This document shows, piece by piece, positions 50,436 through 57,881 of a stretch of 57,881 nucleotides of DNA; positions within the stretch are counted from its first letter, which is position 1, and the number at the start of each line of letters is the position of its first letter. Source of the DNA: Clostridiales bacterium (lineage in GTDB: Bacteria; Acidobacteriota; Aminicenantia; Aminicenantales; UBA8522); assembly GCA_029907205.1 (NCBI GenBank), contig JARYMI010000005.1, positions 1 to 57,881 on the forward strand, in the 5' to 3' direction. Made by a program: the position numbers and the translations under genes. The notes below the pieces were generated by a model. That model did not search any database. It was not told the DNA's origin and saw nothing but the letters and a program-made list of their open reading frames with translations.

Positions 50436-51865
50436 GAAAAATCGTGTTCATCGAGCCGAAGGCGCCGAACCTCCACATCTTTTCCAAGTTTCCACTGCCC
50501 AGGCTGGGAGGGCTCATCCTTGGGACGATGATGAAAAACAGGGGCTGGGAGGTCGACGTCTTCGTCGAAGAGTTAAGAAAAATCAACTTTGACGTCGTGA
50601 GGTCGGCTGACCTCGTGGCCATCTCGACGATCACTTCGACGGCGCCGCGAGCCTATGCGATCGCCGACAAAATTCGGAGGCATGGGATTCCGGTGATCAT
50701 GGGTGGCCCCCACGTGACGTTCCTGGCAGAGGAAGCCATGGAGCACGCTGATTATGTTATCCGCGGCGAAGGGGAACAGACGTTGATGACTTTCATCGAT
50801 GCCTGGGAAAAAGGCGAAGGCTTCTCCTCAATCCCCAACCTGTCCTACAGGATGGACGAAGAGGTCGTTCATAATCCCTTCCGGCCCTCATGGGTTGACC
50901 TCGACCAGATTCCCTTTCCGGATTTCTCCCTGCTCAAACTGCCGAAGTGGAGACAGAAAGGAAGGCGGACCATCCCGGTCGAAACTTCGCGGGGCTGTCC
51001 CTTTGACTGCTCCTTTTGTGCCGTGACCGGGATGTTCGGCCGGGCTTACCGGTTTCGCTCGGCCGGGAATGTGTTAGAAGAGCTACGACGCCACAACGAC
51101 CGGCGCAAGATCATCTTCTTTTACGACGACAATTTCACGGCCAACCGGAAGCGAGCAAAAGAGCTCCTTGAAGCAATGATCCGGGAAAAATTCAAGTTCC
51201 GCTGGACGGCCCAGGTGCGGGCCGATGTGGCCAAGGACATCGAGCTTGTCAGGCTGATGAAAAAAGCCCGCTGTCACACCGTCTACATCGGGTTTGAATC
51301 GATGAACCCAGAGAGCCTCAAGGCGATGAAAAAACGGCAGACGGTCGAGGAAATCGCCCGCGCAGCTGGCATTCTCCAGGGACACGGCATCCACATTCAC
51401 GGCATGTTCGTCATCGGGTTTGACCAAGATAACTGGCGGACGGTAAAGGAAACGGTGAAATTTGCCCAAAAAGCCAGGCTGACGTCAACTCAGTTTATGA
51501 TCCTGACGCCGCTGCCGGGTTCGGAATTCTACGAGAAAATAAAGAAGGAAGGCCGGATTAGATTCCACGACTGGGGTCTCTACGACGCCCACCACGTCGT
51601 CTTCCAGCCGGCGCGGTTTTCCCTGGTTGGCCTCCAGTGGGCCCAGATTTTCAGTCACAAGAAGTTCTATTCCCTCATCGAAATGGCCAAGAGGTTTGTT
51701 GAGGGCAGGTGGTTCGACCTTTACCTCGCCCGTTACGCCAGGAATTTAAACCGGCTGTGGCAAAAGAAAAACAAGACTTTTCTCCGGGTCATCGAGCTCC
51801 TCAAACCCAGGAAGGGCGCCAAAATTTCCATTGATTACCGCGAGGAGCCGATGTTGGACCGGTGA
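50432..51865 (+). CDS. B12-binding-domain radical SAM protein
   Basis: A 477-residue class B-type radical SAM enzyme. Residues 1-140 form a cobalamin-binding Rossmann domain (GWEVDVFVEEL, LVAISTITSTAPRAYAIADK, VIMGGPHVTF). The radical SAM domain has the cluster motif CPFDCSFC (Cys189, Cys193, Cys196), then FYDDNFTANRKRAKELLEAM, VYIGFESMNPESLKAMKK and GMFVIGFDQD. These proteins catalyse B12-dependent methylations or rearrangements at unactivated carbons. The substrate is not evident. ATGA overlap with the MerR-like gene ties its expression to that regulator. Confidence 0.9.
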   Translation: MRKIVFIEPKAPNLHIFSKFPLPRLGGLILGTMMKNRGWEVDVFVEELRKINFDVVRSADLVAISTITSTAPRAYAIADKIRRHGIPVIMGGPHVTFLAEEAMEHADYVIRGEGEQTLMTFIDAWEKGEGFSSIPNLSYRMDEEVVHNPFRPSWVDLDQIPFPDFSLLKLPKWRQKGRRTIPVETSRGCPFDCSFCAVTGMFGRAYRFRSAGNVLEELRRHNDRRKIIFFYDDNFTANRKRAKELLEAMIREKFKFRWTAQVRADVAKDIELVRLMKKARCHTVYIGFESMNPESLKAMKKRQTVEEIARAAGILQGHGIHIHGMFVIGFDQDNWRTVKETVKFAQKARLTSTQFMILTPLPGSEFYEKIKKEGRIRFHDWGLYDAHHVVFQPARFSLVGLQWAQIFSHKKFYSLIEMAKRFVEGRWFDLYLARYARNLNRLWQKKNKTFLRVIELLKPRKGAKISIDYREEPMLDR

Positions 51866-51881
51866 CGCATCCGCGCGTCAC
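51862..51881 (+). terminator. Hairpin at the end of the radical SAM gene
   Basis: GTGACGC (51862-51868) and GCGTCAC (51875-51881) form a perfect 7-base stem with a 6-base loop that overlaps the stop codon. The following sequence has no strong T run, so termination is plausible but not firm. Confidence 0.35.
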
Positions 51882-51999
51882 TCAAAAGATTTGGTTTCGC
51901 AAAGCCGATTCCTTCAGCAGCCCCGACGAACTTGATCAGAGGGAGACGACCGGAGTATCTGTTTAGCTCTGCCCGAAGGTGGGGTCAGCGGGATGTTCC

Positions 52000-53289
52000 T
52001 CAGGAGATGAGCTTCCGGGCTCGGTCGAACCGTTCGTATTCCCGGCCGTCGATGATTTCCTGAAGATGCCGAGCCAGGCGCCAGAGTTCCATGTAGGTAT
52101 TGTAGAGCGCGACAGGAGCGATGCGGATGATATCGGGCGGACGGAAATCGGGAATGACGTTCCGGTTGCGGAGGGCCTCAGAAATTCGCATCCCCTCCGG
52201 ATGGATGAGAGCCACGTGGCCGCCGCGCCGCTTGTCTTCGCGCGGAGTGCCGATCGAGAATCCGTAGGGCTCTGCACTCAGAAAACGGTCGACCATGTCC
52301 ATCAGGAACCGCGTCATCCCAAGCGATTTCTCCCGGACCGCGGCCATGCCGGCTTCCTCGAAGATCGCCAGCGACCCGATAAGCGGCGCGGCGTTGAGGA
52401 TCGAGGGAGAGGAGATCTGCCATCGTCCCGCATCCGGCGCAGGCTCGAAATGCAGGGACATGTCGAACTGCTTGTCTTTGGCCGAGCCGAACCAGCCGGC
52501 CAGGGCGGGCTCGGCGCCGAAGTGGCGGCGGTTAACGTAGAAGAAAGCCGTGGCCCCAGGCCCGCCGTTGAGGTACTTATAGCTGCACCAAACGGCGAAG
52601 TCGACGGCCCATCGGTCAAGCTCATGAGGCACGGCGCCAGCGGAATGGGAACAGTCGAAGCCGATAGGAATCCCCCTGGCCTGCGCCTCCAGAGTCAGGA
52701 ACTCCATATCGAGGAGCTGACCGCTGCGGTAGAGGACCGAGGGAAGAAAGACAAGGGCCACGCTGTCGTCGAACCGACTGACGATGTCGCGCTCGTCCAG
52801 GGTCAGGCCGTCCCGGCTGCAGACGAGGATAAGATGTTCGGCCGGGTCCAGGCCTCTCAGCTTGAGGGCGCTCTTCAGGGCGTAGATGTCGGTCGGGAAG
52901 TCGAGCTCGTCGGCGACGATCTTTGTCCGAGTGCCCGACGGCTGGTAAAAAGTGTTGACGAGAGCGTGAATGTTGACCGTCGTCGTCCCGGACAGGATGA
53001 CCTCATCCGGTTCCGCACCGACGAGGGCCGCGCACCGAGCGCCGAGGCGCTCGGCCAGATAGAACCAGGGAGGGTCGGCGTCGAGCCAGCCGCGAATGCC
53101 GAGGATCTTCCAAGACTTCAGGACCTTTTCCAGGGAGGCCTGTGAATCCCGGGAGAGGAGGCCGAGGGAGTTGCCGTCGAGATAGGTTGTGCCCGATGGA
53201 ATGAAAAAGCGCCGCCGAAAATTCTTCAGAGGGTCGGCCCGGTCAAGGCGCGCGGCCTCCTTCCGGAACGACGAGAGCGCGGTTTTCAT
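52000..53289 (-). CDS. kynU: Kynureninase
   Basis: A 429-residue PLP enzyme of the kynureninase family. It converts kynurenine (or 3-hydroxykynurenine) to anthranilate (or 3-hydroxyanthranilate) and alanine, in tryptophan breakdown or NAD synthesis. Characteristic segments: YLDGNSLGLLS near the N-terminus, ADELDFPTDIYAL, FDCSHSAGAVPHELD (the aspartate that pairs with PLP), and CSYKYLNGGPG with the Schiff-base lysine near 238. FRPPDIIRIAPVALYN is near the end. Length is normal. No other kynurenine-pathway gene lies nearby, so it is transcribed alone, convergent with the radical SAM gene. Confidence 0.93.
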   Translation of the reverse strand: MKTALSSFRKEAARLDRADPLKNFRRRFFIPSGTTYLDGNSLGLLSRDSQASLEKVLKSWKILGIRGWLDADPPWFYLAERLGARCAALVGAEPDEVILSGTTTVNIHALVNTFYQPSGTRTKIVADELDFPTDIYALKSALKLRGLDPAEHLILVCSRDGLTLDERDIVSRFDDSVALVFLPSVLYRSGQLLDMEFLTLEAQARGIPIGFDCSHSAGAVPHELDRWAVDFAVWCSYKYLNGGPGATAFFYVNRRHFGAEPALAGWFGSAKDKQFDMSLHFEPAPDAGRWQISSPSILNAAPLIGSLAIFEEAGMAAVREKSLGMTRFLMDMVDRFLSAEPYGFSIGTPREDKRRGGHVALIHPEGMRISEALRNRNVIPDFRPPDIIRIAPVALYNTYMELWRLARHLQEIIDGREYERFDRARKLIS

Positions 53290-53316
53290 ATTCAGTTTAA
53301 ATTCCTTTTCAGGTGC

Positions 53317-53421
53317 GCTGGCCGGGTGAGTAGCTTTGTTTTCATTTTCCTATTTCGGTCATCGCAGGGAAATATAAATAATGACAACAAAGATATCAAG
53401 GACAATCGCCAGTTCTTTACG
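53317..53421. mobile_element. Internally deleted IS91-like relic, copy C
   Basis: GCTGGCCGGGTGAGT at 53317-53331 matches 36140-36154 beside copy B at 14 of 15 positions. From about 53360 to 53421 the sequence follows that past copy A (2128-2190): CATCG, a GGGA-rich stretch, TATAAATAATG/TATAGATGATG, then AAGATATCAAGGACAATCGC against GAGATGTCGAGGACAGTCGC. Both presumed ends are thus only ~100 bases apart with no transposase between. It is a non-autonomous derivative or scar. No other gene lies in this gap. Confidence 0.45.
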
Positions 53422-53499
53422 GTATATCCATAAACAAGAAAAGATTGATATATGGAAAAAGCGTCGCAGGGCTGTCATGAACAAGATGGATGGTAGGAT

Positions 53500-55449
53500 T
53501 CACAACGACAGTTTCACGCCGGCATAGGCGGAGAAGCCCAGGGCCGCGTATCCGTAGATCGTCTCGTAGCGCGTATCAAAAATATTGTCGAGCCTGACGA
53601 AGAGTCCGACGTTCGGGCTCAGGTCGCAAGAGATAATTCCGTTCAGAAGGCTGTATCCGGGGAGCACGACCTCCCGGGCCGGCCAGGCCGTGTAGTCGAT
53701 GTCTTTTCTCTTTCCGGTGTAATTGAAAGAAAGGGAGATGCTCCACTTGTCGATGAAAGCATAGCTCAAAGCAGCGCAAAGCGTCTGCCTTGGCCGGCGC
53801 AGCAGGTCCGCATCTTGAACTTTATCCCTGGCTTCCAAACGGGTGTAGGCGGCATTTAACGAGATGCCTTTCGTCGGCCTGGCTTCAACCTCCACCTCCA
53901 CGCCCCTTGACTCCGCTTTTCCTATGTTCATATACCCTCGGATGGAATCGTAGGTGATCAGGTTCTTGAACCGATTGTTGAAGTAGGTGAGGCCGAGCCG
54001 CACCCGTTGGCCGATAAACGGCTGTTCAAACCCAATGTCCCAGCCCAGAGATTTCTCGGGCCGCAGGTCTGAGTTGCCGATGGGGCCGAAATAAGTCCCG
54101 GGCGCGTAAAGTTGATAGAGTGACGGGGCTTTGAATCCCGTTCCGAGGCTGGTCTTAAGTTTCGTTCCGGTGGATTGGAAAATATAGGCAGGCGCAACGC
54201 GGAAGGTTAGAGCCTCTCCTGCCTGGCTGTGGTGGTCATATCGGAGCCCCGCTGAGGCGAAGAGGCGGTCGGCCCAGCGGACATAATCTTGAATATAGAT
54301 GCCAGTCAGGCGGGCTTTCCGGAGGGGAAAATCGCTGGCGTACGATCCCCAATACCCGGTCATGAGATACTCCGATTCGCCCTCCTCTTGTTCATGTTCG
54401 ACTCCAACGGTCAGGGTGTTTGCGGGATGGATAAAAAAGTTGTTCTGCCAATCAAGCTTAACGTACCGGCTCTCGAAGCGGCCCTCTTCCGAATCAAAGG
54501 GATGGTTTTCGTCCGGCAGGTTATTGTGGGTGCGGCGCGAGTCGACCAGAGAAACAGCGAGTTTTTGTTCCCAGCGGTTGTCCAGGAAAAGCCCGCGGAT
54601 TTGGCCGCGCAAGAGAATAGATTCATAGTCCTGGACATTATTGGGGTCGTCTCCGTAAGGACCTCCGAAATTATCGACGTCAGCGTTGGCCTGGGTGGAC
54701 CGGGCGCTCAGATCAACCTCCACATTCTTCCCCAAGCTCAGCCCCAGCCTCCCGGAGAACGAGAAATTTTTCCAATTGTCGTTTTCGCTGTTTCCTGGAT
54801 AAGCTGAGCTGGCCGCCGAGACTCCCTGCATCGCCGAGTGCTGAAGGCCGAAGGAATAGGTGACGTTTTTAGCCGAGCCGCTGATCCCGGCCCTGTTGAT
54901 AAACGTCCCGTATGAGCCGGCGCTCGAGGCCAGCGTCGCTCTCGGCTTTCCTGCGCCTTTTTTGGTGATGATGCTGACCACTCCGCCCAGAGCGTCAGAC
55001 CCATAAAGAGGGCTCTGCGGGCCGCGGAGGATTTCCACTCTTTCGATGTTTTCCAGGGTGAGATGGGCAAGGTCGAAGGAACGAGAGGGGTTCATCGGGT
55101 CGTTGAGCTCGACGCCGTCGACGAGGACAAGGGTATGTTCCGAATTGGCGCCCCTGATAAAAGCTGAAGCCGCAGCGCCTGGGCCGCCGCTCTGGACAGT
55201 GAACAGGCCGGCGACATCGCGAAGCACCTCAAGGAGAGAGGCTCTTTTCCAGCGCTCAAGCTCATCGGCCGGAATAACCGTCACCGAGCTGGCCGCCTCT
55301 CGGGCGGGGATTTCCAGCCGGGTGGCCGTGACAACGACTTCATAGCGTTCTGAGACCGGCTCTGGTTTCTCATGTTTTTCCTGGGGGAGAAGCGGAAGCA
55401 CGATGCCGACAAAAGCGAGGAAGATGACAAGAAAATTTTTGAACTTCAT
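53500..55449 (-). CDS. btuB: TonB-dependent outer-membrane receptor, BtuB-like (vitamin B12)
   Basis: A 649-residue outer-membrane transporter. The start at 55449 is chosen for the AAAGGAG six bases upstream. A signal peptide (FLVIFLAFVGIVLPLLP) is followed by the TonB-box-like YEVVVTATRLEIPAREAAS. The plug domain has LLEVLRDVAGLFTVQSGGPG and VEILRGPQSPLYGSDALGG. The 22-strand barrel ends with SAYAGVKLSL, whose last residue is a bulky hydrophobic Leu. The gene is transcribed behind a cobalamin riboswitch, so B12 or a cobamide is the likely cargo. No B12 permease genes are visible nearby. Confidence 0.92.
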   Translation of the reverse strand: MKFKNFLVIFLAFVGIVLPLLPQEKHEKPEPVSERYEVVVTATRLEIPAREAASSVTVIPADELERWKRASLLEVLRDVAGLFTVQSGGPGAAASAFIRGANSEHTLVLVDGVELNDPMNPSRSFDLAHLTLENIERVEILRGPQSPLYGSDALGGVVSIITKKGAGKPRATLASSAGSYGTFINRAGISGSAKNVTYSFGLQHSAMQGVSAASSAYPGNSENDNWKNFSFSGRLGLSLGKNVEVDLSARSTQANADVDNFGGPYGDDPNNVQDYESILLRGQIRGLFLDNRWEQKLAVSLVDSRRTHNNLPDENHPFDSEEGRFESRYVKLDWQNNFFIHPANTLTVGVEHEQEEGESEYLMTGYWGSYASDFPLRKARLTGIYIQDYVRWADRLFASAGLRYDHHSQAGEALTFRVAPAYIFQSTGTKLKTSLGTGFKAPSLYQLYAPGTYFGPIGNSDLRPEKSLGWDIGFEQPFIGQRVRLGLTYFNNRFKNLITYDSIRGYMNIGKAESRGVEVEVEARPTKGISLNAAYTRLEARDKVQDADLLRRPRQTLCAALSYAFIDKWSISLSFNYTGKRKDIDYTAWPAREVVLPGYSLLNGIISCDLSPNVGLFVRLDNIFDTRYETIYGYAALGFSAYAGVKLSL

Positions 55450-55566
55450 CTCAAACTCCTTTTTTGAGCCCCCCGCTGGAATAGAAAAAAACCTTCTTAA
55501 AGAATGCCTTCCGTAGAAACAAAAAATCAACCCTAACTTCCTCCCGAAGACGGGCTGTTGAGGTTC

Positions 55567-55735
55567 AAAGCAGGTCTCCTGACTCCCGGATCGTCCGCCT
55601 CCCAGGCCTTCCTGTCTCGAGTGTCCTTGACAGTGGCATCGACTGGGATTTGTCCCCGGTTACAGTAGCGGGGGCTGTGTCCGCTTCACACGGACTTCCC
55701 TGGCCTTTAAACCGTCAGTTCAATTTTCAAAGAGA
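55567..55735 (-). promoter_or_regulatory. Cobalamin riboswitch
   Basis: The minus-strand leader of btuB contains the hallmarks of the cobalamin riboswitch in order. The 5' side is GGCCAGGGAAGTCCGTGTGA, then ACAGCCCCCGCTACTGTAAC with the conserved core, GATGCCACTG, a GGGAGGCGG arm, and the 3' end GTCAGGAGACCTGC. B12 bound to this element normally blocks expression. It ends 118 bases before the btuB start; there it probably controls translation or termination. Confidence 0.92.
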
Positions 55736-55745
55736 GGCACCATTA

Positions 55746-56451
55746 TAAGACAGTTTTCGCGGGCTGTCAACAAACTCAACGCACCCAAAAGATTGGGGGG
55801 TTAGGCCATGCGGCATCCATGCCGCCGAAGATGGGATGTCAGATGTATTGTCGATACTCCTTAAAGATTTACTACTTCCCAACAAACTGCAGGATGAATT
55901 ACTGCAGCGTCGAACAAAGCCGGCTTAAGCGAGGGCATAAGGAGAAAAACCAGTTAAAAAGAGAGATAGGCTGCCCTTTTACCTTGGGAGCAAAAAGGCA
56001 GCCTATTCAAGGGAATGGGTGGATAGGTAAGGAGAATTTATCAGAAACTCCTGGGAAAAAGGAGGGGAAAAAAGGAGGCGCTTGCTTTCAGCTTGAGCGG
56101 TCTTTTCTCTCATTTCTTCGTCTCATTTATTAATACGTAGGGCGGGGAAAAATGGTTGCAAAAAAGCGGCCTCAGGAACCTGATTTTTTATTCCCCCTTT
56201 AATATCAATAATTATTATAACACATTTTATAAAAATAATGCAAGCATTTTTTAATAATTTTTTCGTATTCGCTGTTATGAAGTCCTAAGAGCGGTTTTTC
56301 CGACAGAAAAAGGCTTTTTTTGACAGAGTTTTATCAGGAATGGCTGGAATTCTGGCCTCTCATCCGCGTTTTTTGACTCATCCAGGGCATTTCCGATAGA
56401 ATGAGGCCAAAATCAGGCCGGGAATCCCCGGGTTTTCTTAGGAGATCGAGG
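55746..56451. other. Intergenic region between the riboswitch and the decarboxylase gene
   Basis: These ~700 bases contain no convincing gene. A Cys-rich frame at 55819-56133 has no family resemblance. A hairpin at 55966-56006 is listed separately. Bases 56195-56265 are strongly AT-rich and may include promoter sequence. No terminal repeats are seen. Confidence 0.6.
55966..56006. terminator. Perfect 10-base hairpin
   Basis: ATAGGCTGCC (55966-55975) pairs perfectly with GGCAGCCTAT (55997-56006); past one mismatch the inner TTTT and AAAA also pair. No T run follows on the plus strand. Role unclear: transcription stop or a small palindromic repeat. Confidence 0.35.
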
Positions 56452-57873
56452 ATGGACAAAGAGACCTTTAGGAAATTCGGTTACAAATTCGTCGACTGGG
56501 TGGCCGATTACTTTGAAGAAGTCGAGAAATACCCTGTCTGCTCGGCGGTTAAGCCCGGAGAAATAAAAGACCGTCTTCCCTCAAGCCCACCGCTTCACGC
56601 CGAGCGGATGGATACAATTTTTGATGACTTTGATAAGATCATCACTCCAGGCATCACGCACTGGCAGCATCCTTCCTGGTTTGCCTATTTTCCGGCGAAT
56701 AACAGTCCCGCATCAGTCCTGGCCGAAATCCTCACGGCCGGCGTCGGCGCGCAGTGCATGAGCTGGCAGACCTCGCCGGCAGCGGCTGAACTCGAGGAAG
56801 TGGTCATGGGCTGGCTGCGGCAGATGTTAGGTCTCCCCGACGGGTTGACCGGCGTGATCCAGGACACGGCTTCGACGGCGACGCTGTGCGCCCTGCTCAC
56901 AGCCAGGGAAAGAGTCACGGGCTTTAAATCCAACCAGGGCGGCCTCAGAGAGCCGTTAGTTGTTTATTCTTCAGACCAGACGCATTCCAGCATCGAAAAG
57001 GGAGTTAAAATCGCCGGGTTCGGGAGGGAAAACTTACGGCTTGTCCCGACAGATGAGGCTTACGCCATGATTCCGGATAAACTCGAGGAAGCCGTGAGGC
57101 AGGACAAAAAGAGAGGATTAAAACCAGCTTGCGTCGTGGCCACGCTCGGAACGACTTCTTCCACGGCCATCGACCCGTTAGCAGATATCGGAAGAATCTG
57201 CGGGAAGCACGGGCTCTGGCTTCATGTCGATGCCGCTTTTGCCGGGTCGGCTGCCATCCTTCCCGAGATGAGATGGATGTTAGAGGGGGCCGAGTTCATG
57301 GATTCTTTTGTCTTTAACCCCCATAAATGGCTGTTCACGAATTTCGACTGCTCCGCCTACTTCGTCAAAGACCCGGCCGCGCTCATCCGGACGTTCGAGA
57401 TTCACCCCGAGTACCTCAAGACAGGGCATGACTCCCAGGTCAAGAACTACCGCGACTGGGGAATCCAGTTAGGCCGGAGATTCCGGGCGCTGAAGCTCTG
57501 GTTCGTCATCCGCTCCTACGGCGTGGAAGGGCTTCGGGCGATCCTCAGGGAGCATCTCCGGCTGGCCAAGCTATTCAAGAGCTGGGTGGAGGAAGACGAG
57601 AGGTTTGAACTCATGGCCCCTGTCCCGCTCAGCCTGGTCTGTTTTCGGCTAAACGACGGCCGGGGAGAGGCCGGGCTGGATGAGATGAATAAGCAACTTC
57701 TGGAGAAGATCAACGCCAGCGGTGCTGTCTACCTGACTCACACGTCACTCCGGGGACGATACGTCCTGCGGCTGGCCATCGGCCAGCGAACGACCCAGGA
57801 ACGTCACGTGCACGCTGCTTGGGAGCTGATCAAAAGAGAGGCTGAAGAGCTTCTGAAGACTTCGAATCGCTGA
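56452..57873 (+). CDS. Aromatic-L-amino-acid decarboxylase (PLP-dependent)
   Basis: A 473-residue group II PLP decarboxylase. The start at 56452 follows TTAGGAG by eight bases; an upstream in-frame ATG (56401) has no such site. The family's N-terminal FGYKFVDWVADYFEEVEKYPV and HWQHPSWFAYFPANNSPASVL are present. The catalytic core shows VIQDTASTATLCAL, WLHVDAAFAGSAAI (the Asp that pairs with PLP) and NPHKWLFTNFDC, with the Schiff-base lysine at 292. Such enzymes decarboxylate tryptophan, tyrosine or DOPA to the amine; which one cannot be told. It is transcribed alone and ends 8 bases from the window edge. Confidence 0.92.
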   Translation: MDKETFRKFGYKFVDWVADYFEEVEKYPVCSAVKPGEIKDRLPSSPPLHAERMDTIFDDFDKIITPGITHWQHPSWFAYFPANNSPASVLAEILTAGVGAQCMSWQTSPAAAELEEVVMGWLRQMLGLPDGLTGVIQDTASTATLCALLTARERVTGFKSNQGGLREPLVVYSSDQTHSSIEKGVKIAGFGRENLRLVPTDEAYAMIPDKLEEAVRQDKKRGLKPACVVATLGTTSSTAIDPLADIGRICGKHGLWLHVDAAFAGSAAILPEMRWMLEGAEFMDSFVFNPHKWLFTNFDCSAYFVKDPAALIRTFEIHPEYLKTGHDSQVKNYRDWGIQLGRRFRALKLWFVIRSYGVEGLRAILREHLRLAKLFKSWVEEDERFELMAPVPLSLVCFRLNDGRGEAGLDEMNKQLLEKINASGAVYLTHTSLRGRYVLRLAIGQRTTQERHVHAAWELIKREAEELLKTSNR

Positions 57874-57881
57874 CTCGAGTC

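Noticed and set aside
52000..53145. Plus-strand frame of about 388 residues over kynureninase
   Set aside because: Antisense to a well-conserved PLP enzyme.
55819..56133. Possible 104-residue gene before the decarboxylase
   Set aside because: It spans a perfect hairpin, has no ribosome-binding site and resembles no family.
1..57881. CRISPR arrays, tRNA and rRNA genes
   Set aside because: No regularly spaced repeats and no tRNA cloverleaf or rRNA-like sequence was noticed on either strand by eye; a dedicated scan was not possible.

Overview
The window is bacterial DNA of fairly high G+C with long runs of co-directional, overlapping genes. No rRNA or tRNA gene was seen. The gene families suggest an uncultured relative of Acidobacteriota / Candidatus Aminicenantes: several Tat-exported Gfo/Idh/MocA oxidoreductases, S9 and M14 peptidases, an exported TldD, a ThuA-HEAT protein, a multiheme cytochrome, and decayed zinc-ribbon Ser/Thr kinases. 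This assignment is inference from gene content; no marker gene in the window settles it.

Region by region. 1-3.9 kb is an accessory zone: the 3' end of a tyrosine recombinase with a palindromic motif behind it, two fragments of decayed protein kinases around an AAA/DUF4143 ATPase, an IS91-like relic, and an intact AbiE-type toxin-antitoxin pair with a promoter and operator palindrome. 4.0-5.9 kb is a lipoprotein S9 peptidase. 16.1 kb down to 6.2 kb (minus strand) is one long gene train: Gfo/Idh/MocA oxidoreductase, TIM-barrel isomerase, Tat-exported Gfo/Idh/MocA, seven-heme cytochrome c, small membrane protein and ApbE flavin transferase. The members from the isomerase on are joined by 4-bp start/stop overlaps. 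After a short gap come a secreted discoidin-like protein and a GT39-like membrane glycosyltransferase. 16.2-22.4 kb holds a GAF-PAS sensor kinase and the helicase HrpA. 22.6-27.9 kb (plus strand) holds a pilin-like protein, a membrane glycosyltransferase, a UDP-galactopyranose-mutase-like flavoprotein and asparagine synthetase, which looks like a surface-glycan module.

27.9-32.1 kb (minus) is a Tat-exported Gfo/Idh/MocA protein with a ThuA-HEAT protein. 32.4-35.3 kb (plus) is a TldD/TldE pair in which only TldD has a Tat signal. 35.5-36.2 kb is a second IS91-like relic. 36.3-38.4 kb is a second S9 peptidase, followed by a Phd/VapC toxin-antitoxin pair. 39.2-42.2 kb is a scar: an IS4-family element with perfect 17-bp ends sits between an apparently 5'-truncated TrmJ-like methyltransferase gene and a decayed MntA/HepT toxin-antitoxin pair.

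42.2-49.2 kb (minus) holds two M14 carboxypeptidases around a Tat-exported Gfo/Idh/MocA protein and a Tat-exported TIM-barrel isomerase. The intergenic DNA there contains a strongly structured palindrome (47.6 kb), and a MITE-like inverted-repeat element lies at 49.4 kb. 49.6-51.9 kb is a promoter, a regulator with two MerR-type domains, and a B12-binding radical SAM enzyme, with the two genes translationally coupled. 52.0-57.9 kb holds kynureninase, a third IS91-like relic, a BtuB-like TonB receptor behind a cobalamin riboswitch, and an aromatic-L-amino-acid decarboxylase.

Together the genes describe a peptide- and sugar-degrading heterotroph that exports much of its catabolism. The electron-transfer train at 8.6-16.1 kb, the single-signal TldD/E pair and the tandem-MerR/radical-SAM unit are the best candidates for undescribed biology.
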